Shown here one piece after another: positions 7,829-18,947 of a stretch of DNA of 64,000 nt. Under the pieces are notes generated by a model. It was given only the letters and a program-made list of their open reading frames with translations, did not search any database and was not told where the DNA came from. The position numbers were made by a program, and so were the translations under genes. The stretch spans positions 1 to 64,000 of the forward strand of contig NZ_CANLFS010000015.1 of assembly GCF_947490095.1 (NCBI RefSeq), read 5' to 3'. Each line of letters opens with the position of its first letter. The stretch's first letter is position 1. The DNA comes from an uncultured Halomonas sp. (GTDB lineage Bacteria > Pseudomonadota > Gammaproteobacteria > Pseudomonadales > Halomonadaceae).

Positions 7829-10591
7829 TCAGGCGTAGCTCGGGGGAGGAGGCGGGGTGGAGGCGATGGCGGGAGCCGGTGCCTCGCCCTGGATGCGTTC
7901 GAGCAACTGGCCCGCCAGGGCGATGGCTTCGTCGCGGTGACGAATGTTCTGCTTCTGATACAGGCTGCGAATGTGGGTCTTGATGGTCGTGGGGGCCACG
8001 CTCAGGCGTTCGGCGATCCGCTCGTTGGAGAGTCCGGCGTGGATGAGGCCGAGAATCTGCCACTCGCGACGCGTCAGCGGCGATGTGCGGATCAACTCGG
8101 GCACATCGGGGCGCGCGACCAGACCATCGATCACGTCATCGTCGAACATCAGACGGACCGCGCGTCCGTAGTCGTGACGCCGCCGAACCAGGTCGAGCAG
8201 GCGTTCGGCACGCTGGCGCGTCAGGTCGTTCAGGGCGTCATTTTCCAGCAGGAGATCGAGCATGGGCGACAGATCATCCTCAAGGCGCAGGAAGCTGCCG
8301 ACCAGGGCGGTGCGCGAGGCCAGCTCGAGTGCCTGAGCGAGGTGCGAAAGGGCGGCCTGTCGATTGCTGGCCAGCCACTCGAGCCGGGCCAGGCAAAGCC
8401 GATTGCGATTGGCGTCGGTCACCAGCCCCAGGCGTTGCGTCTGCGTTTCCAGGGCCTCGAGCAGCTCGCGCGCCGGCTCGAAGCGTCCCAGATGCATGAG
8501 GGCTCGTGCGTGATTGCGCGCATTGCACTGGGTGAAGTGGTTGGTGGCGCCGGCCGGATTCGCCGCCGGGGCTTCCTGACGCCAGCGTTCGATGGCCTCC
8601 AGGTCGCGCTGGCCCGCCCACCAGGCGAGCAGGGTGGCGTGGGCATTGGCCCGCCAGTCGATATGGTAGTCGCCTTCGGCCAGGACCTTGCGGATACGGC
8701 GGATATGGTCGCCGCACTGGGTATGGTCGCCTTTCGCCAGGGCTGTCTTGGCCAGGCTGACATGGCACTGCAGGGTCCAGTGTTCGCCCTGGCTGTCGAG
8801 TACGGCGATACCGTCGAGCGCGGCCTGTTCGGCCTCGTCGAGCCGGTGCCACTCCCACAGCAGCTGGCTGCGGATGCGATGCACGAATTCGACGATGGGC
8901 AGGTGCTGCAGCCGATGGTGCTCGATATGCGCCACGGCACGCTGCTGGATGTCGTGGGCGGCCTGCAGCCGGCCCATGGCGACCAGGGTTTCCGATTCAT
9001 GGCAGTGGGCCCAGAGCAGGCGCTGATCGTCGCCGCGTCGTCGAGCCTCGGCCGCGACATCGCGAACGCGACGCAGCGACTCCTCCAGGTATCCCTGCAC
9101 GAAACGCGATTCGCAGAGAATGGCGGCGGCGGCCAAGGGGGTGCCGGGCAGGTAGGTGGCGGGGAGGTTCAGGGCGCGTTCGGCCAGCGGTGCGGCGTGC
9201 TGGGCCTCGCCACGGTTGATGGCGAGCTGGGCGCGCAGGGTGGCGAACTCGGCGGTCAGTTCCTGCCATTCGTCCTGGTCGTGTCGCGCCTCGATCCAGC
9301 CGATGACGCGCTCGGTGTGAGAGAACTGGTACTGGGCGTGGGTGACCCAGCCCCACAACAACGTCAGGCGGGGAGACGCCGACAGGCGAGCGTCGCCCAG
9401 GGCGTCCAGGGCGCGTGCCAGAGGAGCGCACTGTCCGCGATCGAGCAGTCCCGGCCCCTCGGCTTCGACCAGGGCGGCCAGTGTCTCGGGGTCATGCGCC
9501 GCGGTCATCTGCGTCACCGCCAGGGCCGGATCGCCCATGGCCAGCCAGGCATGGCTGGCGCGGCGGTGCAGGTCGCGTTGGTCTTCCAGGCTGAGCTCGC
9601 CGCGACAGTAGCGCAGGTACCGGGCGAACAAGGGATGGAAGCGGCACCAGGTCGAATGGGGATCGTCGCGTTCGATGAAGATTCCGGCCTGCTCCAGCGC
9701 CTCGAGACGGCGTCCGGCCTGCTTGCCTTCGAGCAGCCGGGCGACCAGGTGAGGGGAGAAGCGCTCGAGCACGCCGAGCTGGTGCACCAGCAGGCGGTCC
9801 GATTCCTCCAGGGCCTCGTGCATCAGGTCGTCGAACCAGGCCACGAAATCGGGATGAGCACCGTCCAGGCGTTCCAGCAGGGCATCGAAACTGGCGGTGG
9901 TGGTGGTGCGTTCGAACAACCAGTTGATGGCCATGGCCCAGCCGCCGGTGAGCCGCAGGGCACGCTCCAGGCTGACCCGGGTGGGCGGAAAGCTCAGTTG
10001 CTGATCGCTCAGCGTGCGACTGTCATCGAGGGTGAAGGCCAGTTGCGTCGGGCCGACTTCCTCGAGTTCGCCGCGCAGGCGCAGGGCGGCGAGCCCGAGA
10101 TCCGGGCGTGAGCGGGAGATCACGGTCAGGGTCAACCAGCGCGGCTGATGGCGCAGCCAGTAGCGCAGGTCCTCCAGCAACTCCGGCGATCGCAGGTGCT
10201 CGAACTCGTCGATGACCAGGCGACAGGGGGGCGCCCGGTCGGGCAGTACCGTCAGCCAGCCGTCGATGCGTGAGGCCAGCGGCTGAGTCTCGTCGTCCTC
10301 GAGCAGGGAAAGGCCGAGATGCTGGCGACAGAGCGTCCCCAGCGCGGCAGCGAAGTAGCGCGCGAAGCGCAGCGGATCGTCGTCCTGGGCCTCCAGGCGC
10401 AGCCAGGCGGCGGGTTGCTCCAGGGCCGGCAGCCGTTCGGCCATCAGGGTGCTCTTGCCGTAGCCGGAGGGGGCCTGGACCACCATCAAGCGCGTATGCT
10501 CGCTGAGCGCGAAATGGTCGTTGAGCCGCTCGCGGGCCACAGTGGTCGGGGGCAGAGCGGGAGCCATCAGCTTGTCATGGATCAACGGCAT
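7829..10591 (-). CDS. malT: MalT-type LuxR-family ATP-dependent activator
   Basis: A 920-residue STAND-class regulator of the MalT/LAL group. The start at 10591 (MPLIHDKLMAPALPP) matches the family's N-terminus (IPSKLSRP-like) and has AGGTG upstream. Walker A is visible near residues 40-48 (APSGYGKST), and a Walker-B-like LVIDEFEHL near residue 140. A long helical, TPR-like middle follows, and the C-terminal LuxR helix-turn-helix is clear (SPLTRREWQILGLIHAGLSNERIAERL and TIKTHIRSLYQK in its two halves). In enterobacteria MalT binds maltotriose and ATP and activates mal genes at GGGGAKGAGG boxes. Matching boxes occur in this window before the amylase, α-glucosidase 2, possibly malE, and lamB. 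It is divergent from malE. The C-terminus ends in a proline run (TPPPPPSYA) whose DNA contains one of the boxes. Confidence 0.93.
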   Translation of the reverse strand: MPLIHDKLMAPALPPTTVARERLNDHFALSEHTRLMVVQAPSGYGKSTLMAERLPALEQPAAWLRLEAQDDDPLRFARYFAAALGTLCRQHLGLSLLEDDETQPLASRIDGWLTVLPDRAPPCRLVIDEFEHLRSPELLEDLRYWLRHQPRWLTLTVISRSRPDLGLAALRLRGELEEVGPTQLAFTLDDSRTLSDQQLSFPPTRVSLERALRLTGGWAMAINWLFERTTTTASFDALLERLDGAHPDFVAWFDDLMHEALEESDRLLVHQLGVLERFSPHLVARLLEGKQAGRRLEALEQAGIFIERDDPHSTWCRFHPLFARYLRYCRGELSLEDQRDLHRRASHAWLAMGDPALAVTQMTAAHDPETLAALVEAEGPGLLDRGQCAPLARALDALGDARLSASPRLTLLWGWVTHAQYQFSHTERVIGWIEARHDQDEWQELTAEFATLRAQLAINRGEAQHAAPLAERALNLPATYLPGTPLAAAAILCESRFVQGYLEESLRRVRDVAAEARRRGDDQRLLWAHCHESETLVAMGRLQAAHDIQQRAVAHIEHHRLQHLPIVEFVHRIRSQLLWEWHRLDEAEQAALDGIAVLDSQGEHWTLQCHVSLAKTALAKGDHTQCGDHIRRIRKVLAEGDYHIDWRANAHATLLAWWAGQRDLEAIERWRQEAPAANPAGATNHFTQCNARNHARALMHLGRFEPARELLEALETQTQRLGLVTDANRNRLCLARLEWLASNRQAALSHLAQALELASRTALVGSFLRLEDDLSPMLDLLLENDALNDLTRQRAERLLDLVRRRHDYGRAVRLMFDDDVIDGLVARPDVPELIRTSPLTRREWQILGLIHAGLSNERIAERLSVAPTTIKTHIRSLYQKQNIRHRDEAIALAGQLLERIQGEAPAPAIASTPPPPPSYA
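7843..7852 (+). promoter_or_regulatory. Second exact MalT-box match, overlapping malT 3' end
   Basis: GGGGAGGAGG on the plus strand lies within the antisense of the malT proline codons. With 7818-7827 it forms an inverted repeat with a 15-bp spacer. The position inside coding sequence could be coincidental, because proline codons read CCN. The perfect ten-base match next to another perfect box makes it worth recording. Confidence 0.4.
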
Positions 10592-10761
10592 GCGGCACCT
10601 GGGTATCTTAATCGTTACAGATGCTTCCAGTATGGCGCGAATTATCGGTTCGTGGGGCGATTTGCGACCAAGGTGGTAGACGCCTGGCCCGGGCACTGTC
10701 ATGGCGAGCCGCCCGACATGGTCCTTCTACGCCCCTGGGCTACGCCACCCTCGCGGGCCTG

Positions 10762-10771
10762 CGGGATGAGC
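10762..10771 (+). promoter_or_regulatory. Possible MalT box in the malT-malE intergenic region
   Basis: CGGGATGAGC contains the eight-base core GGGATGAG of the MalT consensus. It lies 94 bp before malE. A degenerate GGGGCGTAG element occurs on the minus strand at 10727-10735, and the same element recurs near the amylase and lamB promoters. The 274-bp intergenic region has no other recognisable feature. Confidence 0.45.
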
Positions 10772-10865
10772 ACGTCGTGGCGAGGATGGTGGAGTCTTGG
10801 GGCGACGCGGTACCGGTCCATGGCGCGAACGGTGCCTGCGAGACCATAACAAGAGGATCCATGCC

Positions 10866-12053
10866 ATGACACGACGCTACGCACTGCCGGCCTGCCTGGC
10901 GGCGATCGCCCTGGGGGGATCGCCGGCACTGGCCTTCGAGGACGACTCCCTGACGATCTGGATGGGGGACAACAAGGGGCCGGAAGGCATCCGCGAGGTG
11001 GCCGAGCGCTTCACGCAGGAGACGGGCATCGACGTCGAGATCGTCAATCCCGATAACCTCACCGATCGCTTCCAGCAGGCCGCCGGCAGCGGCAAGGGGC
11101 CGGATATCGTCATCTGGGCTCATGATCGCATGGGCGAATGGGCCCAGAGCGGGTTGATCAAGACGATGTCGCCGTCGACGGAGTATCGCGAGCGCTATTT
11201 CGATTTCACCTGGGACGCGATGGTCTGGAATGGCGAAACCTACGGTTATCCCATTTCAGTGGAGTCGCTGGGCCTGATCTACAACAAGGATATCGTCCAG
11301 ACACCGCCGGAAAGTTTCGAGGCCCTGGCCGAGCTCGACGCCGAACTGAGCGAGGAGGGCAAGAAGGCGATCCTGTTCGACTACGGCGAACCCTATTACG
11401 GCTGGCCCCTGCTGGCCGCCAATGGTGGTTATCCCTACAAGCGGACCGCCGAGGGATATGACGTCGGCGACATCGGCGTCAACAATGCCGGGGCCGTGGA
11501 GGGCGCGCAACGCCTGCGCGAGCTGATCGACTCCGGCGTGCTGCCCGAGGGAACCGACTACAACGTCATGGCCTCGCGCTTCAATCGTGGCGAGGTGGCG
11601 ACCATGATCAGCGGCCCCTGGGCCTGGAGCAACCTGGAAAAGAGCGGCATCGACTTCGGCGTGGCGCCGCTGCCCAAGGTAGGGGAGAAAAGGGCGAAGC
11701 CGCTGTTCGGGGTGACCGCGGCCATGATCAATGCCGCTTCGCCCAACGATTTCCTGGCCACCGAATTCCTCGAGGGCTACCTGCTCGATGAAGAAGGGCT
11801 GCGGACCTTCAACAGTGACGGTTCGCTGGGCGCGGTGGCGCATCGGGCCTATCAGGCGGAACTGGGCGAGAACCCCAATATCGCGGCCACCCTGGCCAAC
11901 GCCGAGATCGGCGACCCCATGCCCAACATTCCCGAGATGGGGGCCTTCTGGTCGGCCATGGAGCCGGCGCTGCAGAACATCGGCAGTGGCCGCCAGGCGC
12001 CACAGGCCGCACTCGATGCTGCCGCCGAGCGCATGCGTACCTCGATTCAGTGA
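10866..12053 (+). CDS. malE: Maltose/maltodextrin-binding protein
   Basis: A 395-residue periplasmic binding protein that delivers maltose and maltodextrins to MalFGK. The start at 10866 (MTRRYALPACLAAIALGG) gives a signal peptide cleaved near ALAF and has AGAGGA 8-9 bases upstream; the frame extends upstream to 10797 without a family match. The body is MalE-like: LTIWMGDNKGPEGIREVAERFTQ at the start, GPDIVIWAHDRMGEWAQSGL, YPISVESLGLIYNKD and ISGPWAWSNLEKSGIDFGVAPLP are typical of enterobacterial MalE in order and spacing. It heads the plus-strand operon malE-malF-malG and is divergent from malT. No malK follows directly; the nearest candidate is at 17816-18931. Confidence 0.94.
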   Translation: MTRRYALPACLAAIALGGSPALAFEDDSLTIWMGDNKGPEGIREVAERFTQETGIDVEIVNPDNLTDRFQQAAGSGKGPDIVIWAHDRMGEWAQSGLIKTMSPSTEYRERYFDFTWDAMVWNGETYGYPISVESLGLIYNKDIVQTPPESFEALAELDAELSEEGKKAILFDYGEPYYGWPLLAANGGYPYKRTAEGYDVGDIGVNNAGAVEGAQRLRELIDSGVLPEGTDYNVMASRFNRGEVATMISGPWAWSNLEKSGIDFGVAPLPKVGEKRAKPLFGVTAAMINAASPNDFLATEFLEGYLLDEEGLRTFNSDGSLGAVAHRAYQAELGENPNIAATLANAEIGDPMPNIPEMGAFWSAMEPALQNIGSGRQAPQAALDAAAERMRTSIQ

Positions 12054-12115
12054 TCCTTCCCAACATTCGTCCGCGTCCTGGCTCCGGTCCGGTCGCGGGC
12101 GGCAGGTGACCGGCC

Positions 12116-13690
12116 ATGTTCACGACCAATGCTTCACGCGGCCTGCCGCGCCATCGTTCCCGCTCCCTTGCCGAGCGCTATCGCCGTTGGATTTCCCGCG
12201 CCCTGGTGGCGGCGCTGGTGGTGTCCTTGCTGTGGCTGGTGGTGGCGTTCCACCTGCGGGGGCAGTGGATGTTCGCGTTGCTGTTCCTGGTGCTGGGGGC
12301 TTCCCTGGCGGTAGTGTTCGGCAAGCGCGAGCTGATGAGTCATCGCTACGTCTTCCCGGCACTGGCCGGCATGGGCGTCTTCGTGATCTTTCCACTGCTG
12401 TATACCGTCGGCATCAGCTTCAGCAACTACAGTTCGAGCAACCTGCTCAGTGAGGAGCGGGTGCGTGCCCAGTTTCTCGAGCGTACCTATCAGGCCGAGG
12501 GCAGCGCCTTCGATTTCCGGCTTTACCGCGAAGGCGAGCGTGTCCGGCTCTATCTCGAGGCCCAGGGGGAAGAGACGAGTATCGGTGCGTCGCGCCTGAT
12601 ATCCGAGCCCCTGGTCGACAGCGAGTCGGGAGGCTCCCTGGCGGTGCATCCCGCCCAGTCGCCACCGGCTGGAGAGGTCCTGGGCATGCGCGAGGTGATC
12701 GCCGAGCGCGAGCGCCTCCAGCGACTGGTACTGACCACTCCCGAGGGCGTCGAGCTGCGCATGGCCGGCTTGCGGCACTTCGCGCCGATTCTGCCGCGCT
12801 ACACGGAAAACCCCGATGGCAGCCTCACCGATCTACGTGACGGGACTCGACTGACGCCGGATCGCGAGCATGGTTTCTTCGTCGACGGCGAGGGCGAACG
12901 CCTGACACCGGGCTGGCCGGTGGCGGTGGGGCTGGACAATTACGCACGCGTGCTGCTGGATCCCGACGTGCGGGGCCCCTTCCTGGCCATCTTCGTCTGG
13001 ACCTTCGTCTTCGCCGGTCTCACGGTGCTCTTCACCCTGGCGGTGGGCTTCGTGCTGGCCTCGTTGCTGCAGTGGGAGCAACTGCGGGGCAAGGCCGTGT
13101 ATCGCACGCTGCTGATCCTGCCCTATGCCGTGCCGGCCTTCATCTCGATCCTGATCTTCAAGGGCATGTTCAACCAGTCCTACGGTGAGATAAACCTGAT
13201 CCTCGAAGGGTTGTTCGGCATCCGTCCTAACTGGTTCACCGATCCGGCCATGGCCAGGACCATGCTGCTGATCGTCAATACCTGGCTGGGGTATCCCTAC
13301 ATGCTGCTGTTGTGCATGGGGCTCTTGCAGTCGGTGCCGCGTGATCTGTATGAAGCCTCGGCGGTGGATGGCGGGGGGCCCCTGACCAACATGTTCCGGA
13401 TCACCCTGCCGCTGATCATCAAGCCGCTGACACCGCTGCTGATCGCTGCCTTCGCCTTCAACTTCAACAATTTCGTGCTGATCACCCTGCTCACCGGCGG
13501 CAGCCCGGACATTCTCGGGGCGAGTACGCCGGCAGGCACCACCGATCTGCTGGTCAGCTACACCTATCGCATCGCCTTCCAGGATGCCGGGCAGGACTTC
13601 GGGCTGGCAGCGGCCATCGCCACCCTGATCTTCCTGCTGGTGATGGGATTGTCGTTGCTCAACCTGCGGCTCTCCCGGGTCGAGGTGTAG
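12116..13690 (+). CDS. malF: Maltose ABC transporter permease MalF
   Basis: A 524-residue inner-membrane subunit of the maltose importer, close to the 514 residues of E. coli MalF. It has N-terminal membrane segments ([18 protein letters not shown], then [17 protein letters not shown]), then [21 protein letters not shown], followed by a long periplasmic P2-type loop from about residue 105 to 280. The C-terminal half is a BPD_transp_1 core with the EAA loop ([16 protein letters not shown]...LPL) that contacts MalK. The large P2 loop separates MalF from smaller sugar permeases such as those at 21751-23564. It begins 62 bp after malE, and a weak hairpin (12089-12113) lies in the gap. Confidence 0.95.
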   Translation: MFTTNASRGLPRHRSRSLAERYRRWISRALVAALVVSLLWLVVAFHLRGQWMFALLFLVLGASLAVVFGKRELMSHRYVFPALAGMGVFVIFPLLYTVGISFSNYSSSNLLSEERVRAQFLERTYQAEGSAFDFRLYREGERVRLYLEAQGEETSIGASRLISEPLVDSESGGSLAVHPAQSPPAGEVLGMREVIAERERLQRLVLTTPEGVELRMAGLRHFAPILPRYTENPDGSLTDLRDGTRLTPDREHGFFVDGEGERLTPGWPVAVGLDNYARVLLDPDVRGPFLAIFVWTFVFAGLTVLFTLAVGFVLASLLQWEQLRGKAVYRTLLILPYAVPAFISILIFKGMFNQSYGEINLILEGLFGIRPNWFTDPAMARTMLLIVNTWLGYPYMLLLCMGLLQSVPRDLYEASAVDGGGPLTNMFRITLPLIIKPLTPLLIAAFAFNFNNFVLITLLTGGSPDILGASTPAGTTDLLVSYTYRIAFQDAGQDFGLAAAIATLIFLLVMGLSLLNLRLSRVEV

Positions 13691-13715
13691 GTCCGGATTC
13701 CAGGAGGATTCTTCC

Positions 13716-14606
13716 ATGGCCATGGTTCAACCGCGTTCCATCCGTGCGCGCAAGCTGGCCGCGCATCTCGCCCTGCTGGGCGTCGTCGCCCTGGTGGCAT
13801 TTCCCTTGCTGCTGGTGATCTCGATCTCCTTTCGCGAGGGCAATTTTGCCACCGGCAACCTGATTCCCGAACGCTTCTCCCTGGAGCACTGGTCTCTGGC
13901 GCTGGGGATTCCCTGGGAGCGCGCCGATGGCAGCGTCGTACAGCCACCGTTTCCGGTGCTCTTGTGGCTCTGGAATTCGGTCAAGGTGGCGGCGGTGTCC
14001 TCGGTGCTGATCCTGTTGCTCGCCACTACCAGTGCCTATGCCTTCGCCCGTATGCGCTTTCGCGGCAAGGCGGGGCTGCTCAAGGGGATGCTGATTTTCC
14101 AGATGTTCCCGCCAGTGCTGTCGCTGGTGGCGCTTTATGCGCTGTTCGACCGGCTCGGCCAACTGGTGCCCTGGCTCGGCATCAACTCCCATGGCTCGCT
14201 GATTCTCGCTTCGCTCGGCGCTGTGGCCCTGCATATCTGGACCATCAAGGGCTACTTCGAATCCATCGACGGCTCCCTGGAGGAGGCCGCCATGATCGAT
14301 GGAGCGAGCACCTGGCAGGCGTTCCGGCACATCCTGCTGCCGCTGTCGGTGCCGATTTTGATGGTGGTGTTCATCCTCGCCTTCATCATGTCGATCATGG
14401 AGTATCCCATGGCCTCGGTGCTGCTGCTCGACGAGGACAAGCTGACGCTGGCGGTGGGCGCCCAGCAGTATCTCGCCGAGCATAACCAGCGCTGGGGTGA
14501 CTTTGCGGCGGCGGCGGTGCTCTCCGGCCTGCCCATCACCCTGGTGTTCCTGCTCTGTCAGCGCTGGATCGTCGGCGGCCTGACCGCCGGCGGCGTGAAG
14601 GGCTGA
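13716..14606 (+). CDS. malG: Maltose ABC transporter permease MalG
   Basis: A 296-residue inner-membrane permease, the same length as E. coli MalG. It starts with AGGAGG a few bases upstream of ATG. Membrane segments are evident ([22 protein letters not shown] first), and the EAA motif reads [15 protein letters not shown]...LPLSVPI. The C-terminus [14 protein letters not shown] is the family signature, similar to the MalG tail that inserts into the MalF binding pocket. It follows malF by 25 bp and is the last gene before the lamB promoter region. Confidence 0.95.
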   Translation: MAMVQPRSIRARKLAAHLALLGVVALVAFPLLLVISISFREGNFATGNLIPERFSLEHWSLALGIPWERADGSVVQPPFPVLLWLWNSVKVAAVSSVLILLLATTSAYAFARMRFRGKAGLLKGMLIFQMFPPVLSLVALYALFDRLGQLVPWLGINSHGSLILASLGAVALHIWTIKGYFESIDGSLEEAAMIDGASTWQAFRHILLPLSVPILMVVFILAFIMSIMEYPMASVLLLDEDKLTLAVGAQQYLAEHNQRWGDFAAAAVLSGLPITLVFLLCQRWIVGGLTAGGVKG

Positions 14607-14610
14607 CACC

Positions 14611-14675
14611 CCTCCTCCGCTTACTATCGCCTACGCCCCGTTCCCCCGCCCCTCATCCATGGGGCGGGGAGGACA
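14611..14675. promoter_or_regulatory. Cluster of MalT-like boxes before lamB
   Basis: The malG-lamB gap holds three close matches to GGGGAKGAGG: minus-strand GCGGAGGAGG (14611-14620), minus-strand ATGGATGAGG (14651-14660) and plus-strand GGGGAGGACA (14666-14675). Each keeps an eight-base core. The last two face each other in a near-palindrome. A minus-strand GGGGCGTAG (14631-14639) also occurs, as near the amylase and malE. This suggests lamB has its own MalT-dependent promoter besides any read-through from malG. Confidence 0.5.
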
Positions 14676-14742
14676 ACAGGGCGCCTCCTTTCCGACACAG
14701 TGACATCACGGCGGCATCCCGTCAGGGAGCCGTCGCCGCTAA

Positions 14743-16086
<1,344 letters not shown>

Positions 16087-16126
16087 GCCTCACGCATGGC
16101 GTGAGATGACAGCTTGCTGATCGTTG

Positions 16127-16155
16127 GCCGGTGCCCTGGGGCACCGGCATTTTTC
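16127..16155 (+). terminator. Rho-independent terminator after lamB
   Basis: GCCGGTGCC pairs with GGCACCGGC around a 4-nt loop, followed by ATTTTTCC. This is a canonical intrinsic terminator. It lies before malM, so malM expression would depend on read-through or on a promoter I could not identify. Confidence 0.85.
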
Positions 16156-16193
16156 CTTGTCACCGCTTTCCTGCCACCCCACGAGGTCATGAT

Positions 16194-17117
16194 ATGTCCA
16201 TCGAAGTTTCCCACAGGGCGGCCAAACGCCGTCTCGCCCTGACAGGCGCCCTGGGAGCGCTGCTGCTCGGCGGCTGCGCCACGACGACGCCTTCGGCCAC
16301 CGAACACCGGCCCGACGAGGCCTGGCTCGAGCGCGCCAGCGATTGCTGTCGAGGGCTCGATTCCCTGCCGTTATCGCCGCTGGCCGGCCATGACGAGCGA
16401 ACCTTGCGCTTCGGCCCCGAGACGCCGATTCACCGCTTCGATACTGGTCCCAGCCCCTTTCACGCCATGGAGCTGCCGCGCGGCATGGGGCCGCTGCGCC
16501 TGGAGCTGATCAGCCGTGTGCGGCGCGACGACCAGGGGCATCTGTCACTGTTCGCCCCCCTGGTGTTGATCCTCGACGAGACGGGCGCGATACAGCGCCG
16601 CTTCGACTGGCGGGAGTTCACCTACCAGCCGACACGGGGCCTGAACGACGACCGCCTCTACCTGAGCTTCGGTATCACGCCCTCGGCCCGGGCCGACCGG
16701 CTGGTGGTCCTGACGTCCGATGCCGCTCGGGCCGCGGAAAGCGAACTGCTGCACCCGGCGCGAGCCCAGGCACGGGCGCGTCATCTCGCCGAGCCGGCGG
16801 TGGTCGATCCGGTGGCGCCGCACCTGGCCAGTGGCGAGGTATCGCTGCGGGTGAGGCCGCTGGGCGAGAGCGATGGTCTGCTGGCGCCACTGCTGGGCAG
16901 CGGTGGCGCCGAGACGGTGCCGACGAGCCCGACACAGGCCGAGCCACCTCCTGAGCACGAGCCGGTCGATTCGGCGCCCCTCGACTGGCGACGCATGATC
17001 CGGGCCGCCCTGGATAGCGGTGACCTGGAGCTGGCGATGACACTGGCCGAGCATGCCGAACGTGAAGGAGAATCGGGCACCCGGCGTTGGCTGGCGGAAC
17101 GCCTGGAGCGGCGCTGA
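16194..17117 (+). CDS. malM: MalM-like periplasmic lipoprotein of the maltose operon
   Basis: A 307-residue protein with a lipoprotein signal: positive N-terminus, hydrophobic stretch and lipobox LLLGGC (C about residue 28). The start at 16194 has ACGAGG upstream. The N-terminal half after the lipobox resembles enterobacterial MalM (CCRGLDSLPLSPL, HAMELPRG, SRVRRDDQGHLSLFAPLVLILDE and a YLSFGITPSARADRLVVLTSD block). MalM is a maltose-regulon periplasmic protein of unclear biochemical role. Its place after lamB is the same as in E. coli. A proline-rich linker and short helical C-terminus extend it. Confidence 0.87.
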   Translation: MSIEVSHRAAKRRLALTGALGALLLGGCATTTPSATEHRPDEAWLERASDCCRGLDSLPLSPLAGHDERTLRFGPETPIHRFDTGPSPFHAMELPRGMGPLRLELISRVRRDDQGHLSLFAPLVLILDETGAIQRRFDWREFTYQPTRGLNDDRLYLSFGITPSARADRLVVLTSDAARAAESELLHPARAQARARHLAEPAVVDPVAPHLASGEVSLRVRPLGESDGLLAPLLGSGGAETVPTSPTQAEPPPEHEPVDSAPLDWRRMIRAALDSGDLELAMTLAEHAEREGESGTRRWLAERLERR

Positions 17118-17172
17118 CGGCCATCGCCGGCGCTGGCGGGAAGAGACGCGACGAGGGAGAGGAGGGATAACC

Positions 17173-17697
17173 GTGACGGTTCAGGACACCCTGGTTCACT
17201 ATCTGGAGCGCCTGACAGCCCTCATGGAGAAGATCGAACGACACGATACGGCGCGACACGGCATTCTGCAGGCCAGCCTGGCGCCGGATATGTTCCCCTT
17301 GCACACCCAGGCCAGGATCGCGGCAAACTTCGCGCTCCGCGCCTGCTGCCGGCTGGCCAGGGTCCCGGAGGTCTGTTTCGACGCCGGCGACGACCGAGAC
17401 GATGGCGAGGTCAATCGCTACGCCAGCGTCCGGGAGCAGCTCGATCGCAGCCGTGAGTTCATCCTGGCGCTTTCCATTCCCCGGGATCCCGGGGACTCGC
17501 CGCTGGGCGAGGACACGGCGGGACACGCGGTCATCTCCCTGCCCATGGACGAATACGTCCAGGCCTTCGCCCTGCCGAACTTCTTCTTCCACTTGTCGAT
17601 GGTCTATGCCATCGCCAGGGCGGAGGGCGTGCCGCTGGGCAAGGAGGATTTCGATGGCTATCACCGGTATCCGCCCGGCTTCTCCTTTCTCCAGTAG
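17173..17697 (+). CDS. DUF1993 family protein
   Basis: A 174-residue protein. I chose the GTG at 17173 because GAGAGGAGG lies just upstream and the product then begins VTVQDTLVHYLERLTALMEK, typical of DUF1993 proteins; the frame open from 17053 would overlap malM. It is predicted to be a soluble helical bundle (DinB-like fold). The C-terminal part (LPNFFFHLSMVYAIARAEGVPLGKEDFDGY) is the family hallmark. No enzymatic activity is established for the family, to my knowledge. It follows malM by 55 bp on the same strand, so it may be co-transcribed, but nothing ties it to sugar metabolism. Confidence 0.82.
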   Translation: MTVQDTLVHYLERLTALMEKIERHDTARHGILQASLAPDMFPLHTQARIAANFALRACCRLARVPEVCFDAGDDRDDGEVNRYASVREQLDRSREFILALSIPRDPGDSPLGEDTAGHAVISLPMDEYVQAFALPNFFFHLSMVYAIARAEGVPLGKEDFDGYHRYPPGFSFLQ

Positions 17698-17774
17698 CCT
17701 GACGGGCCTGGCCGATCGTGACGAGAAGCCGGATCAGCAGTCGCTCGGTGTCAGGCCCGCCAGGCACCCGGGAG

Positions 17775-17797
17775 GCCCCGGTGCGGCGCACCGGGGC
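17775..17797. terminator. Hairpin between convergent DUF1993 gene and malK
   Basis: GCCCCGGTGC pairs with GCACCGGGGC around a 3-nt loop (10-bp stem) between two convergent genes. There is no U-run on either strand, so it may be a rho-type or stabilising stem rather than an intrinsic terminator. Confidence 0.5.
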
Positions 17798-17815
17798 GGA
17801 CGCGAGCCGCCCGCG

Positions 17816-18931
<1,116 letters not shown>

Positions 18932-18947
18932 TAGTGATGTCTCCCTG

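Noticed and set aside
7818..7852. Intrinsic terminator for malT
   Set aside because: The stem would be good, but no U-run follows on the minus strand and both arms equal the MalT consensus exactly. I list it as a regulatory pair instead.
7937..10111. 724-codon plus-strand open frame opposite malT
   Set aside because: It mirrors the malT coding frame, has low-complexity composition and matches no family; malT has complete Walker and LuxR motifs.
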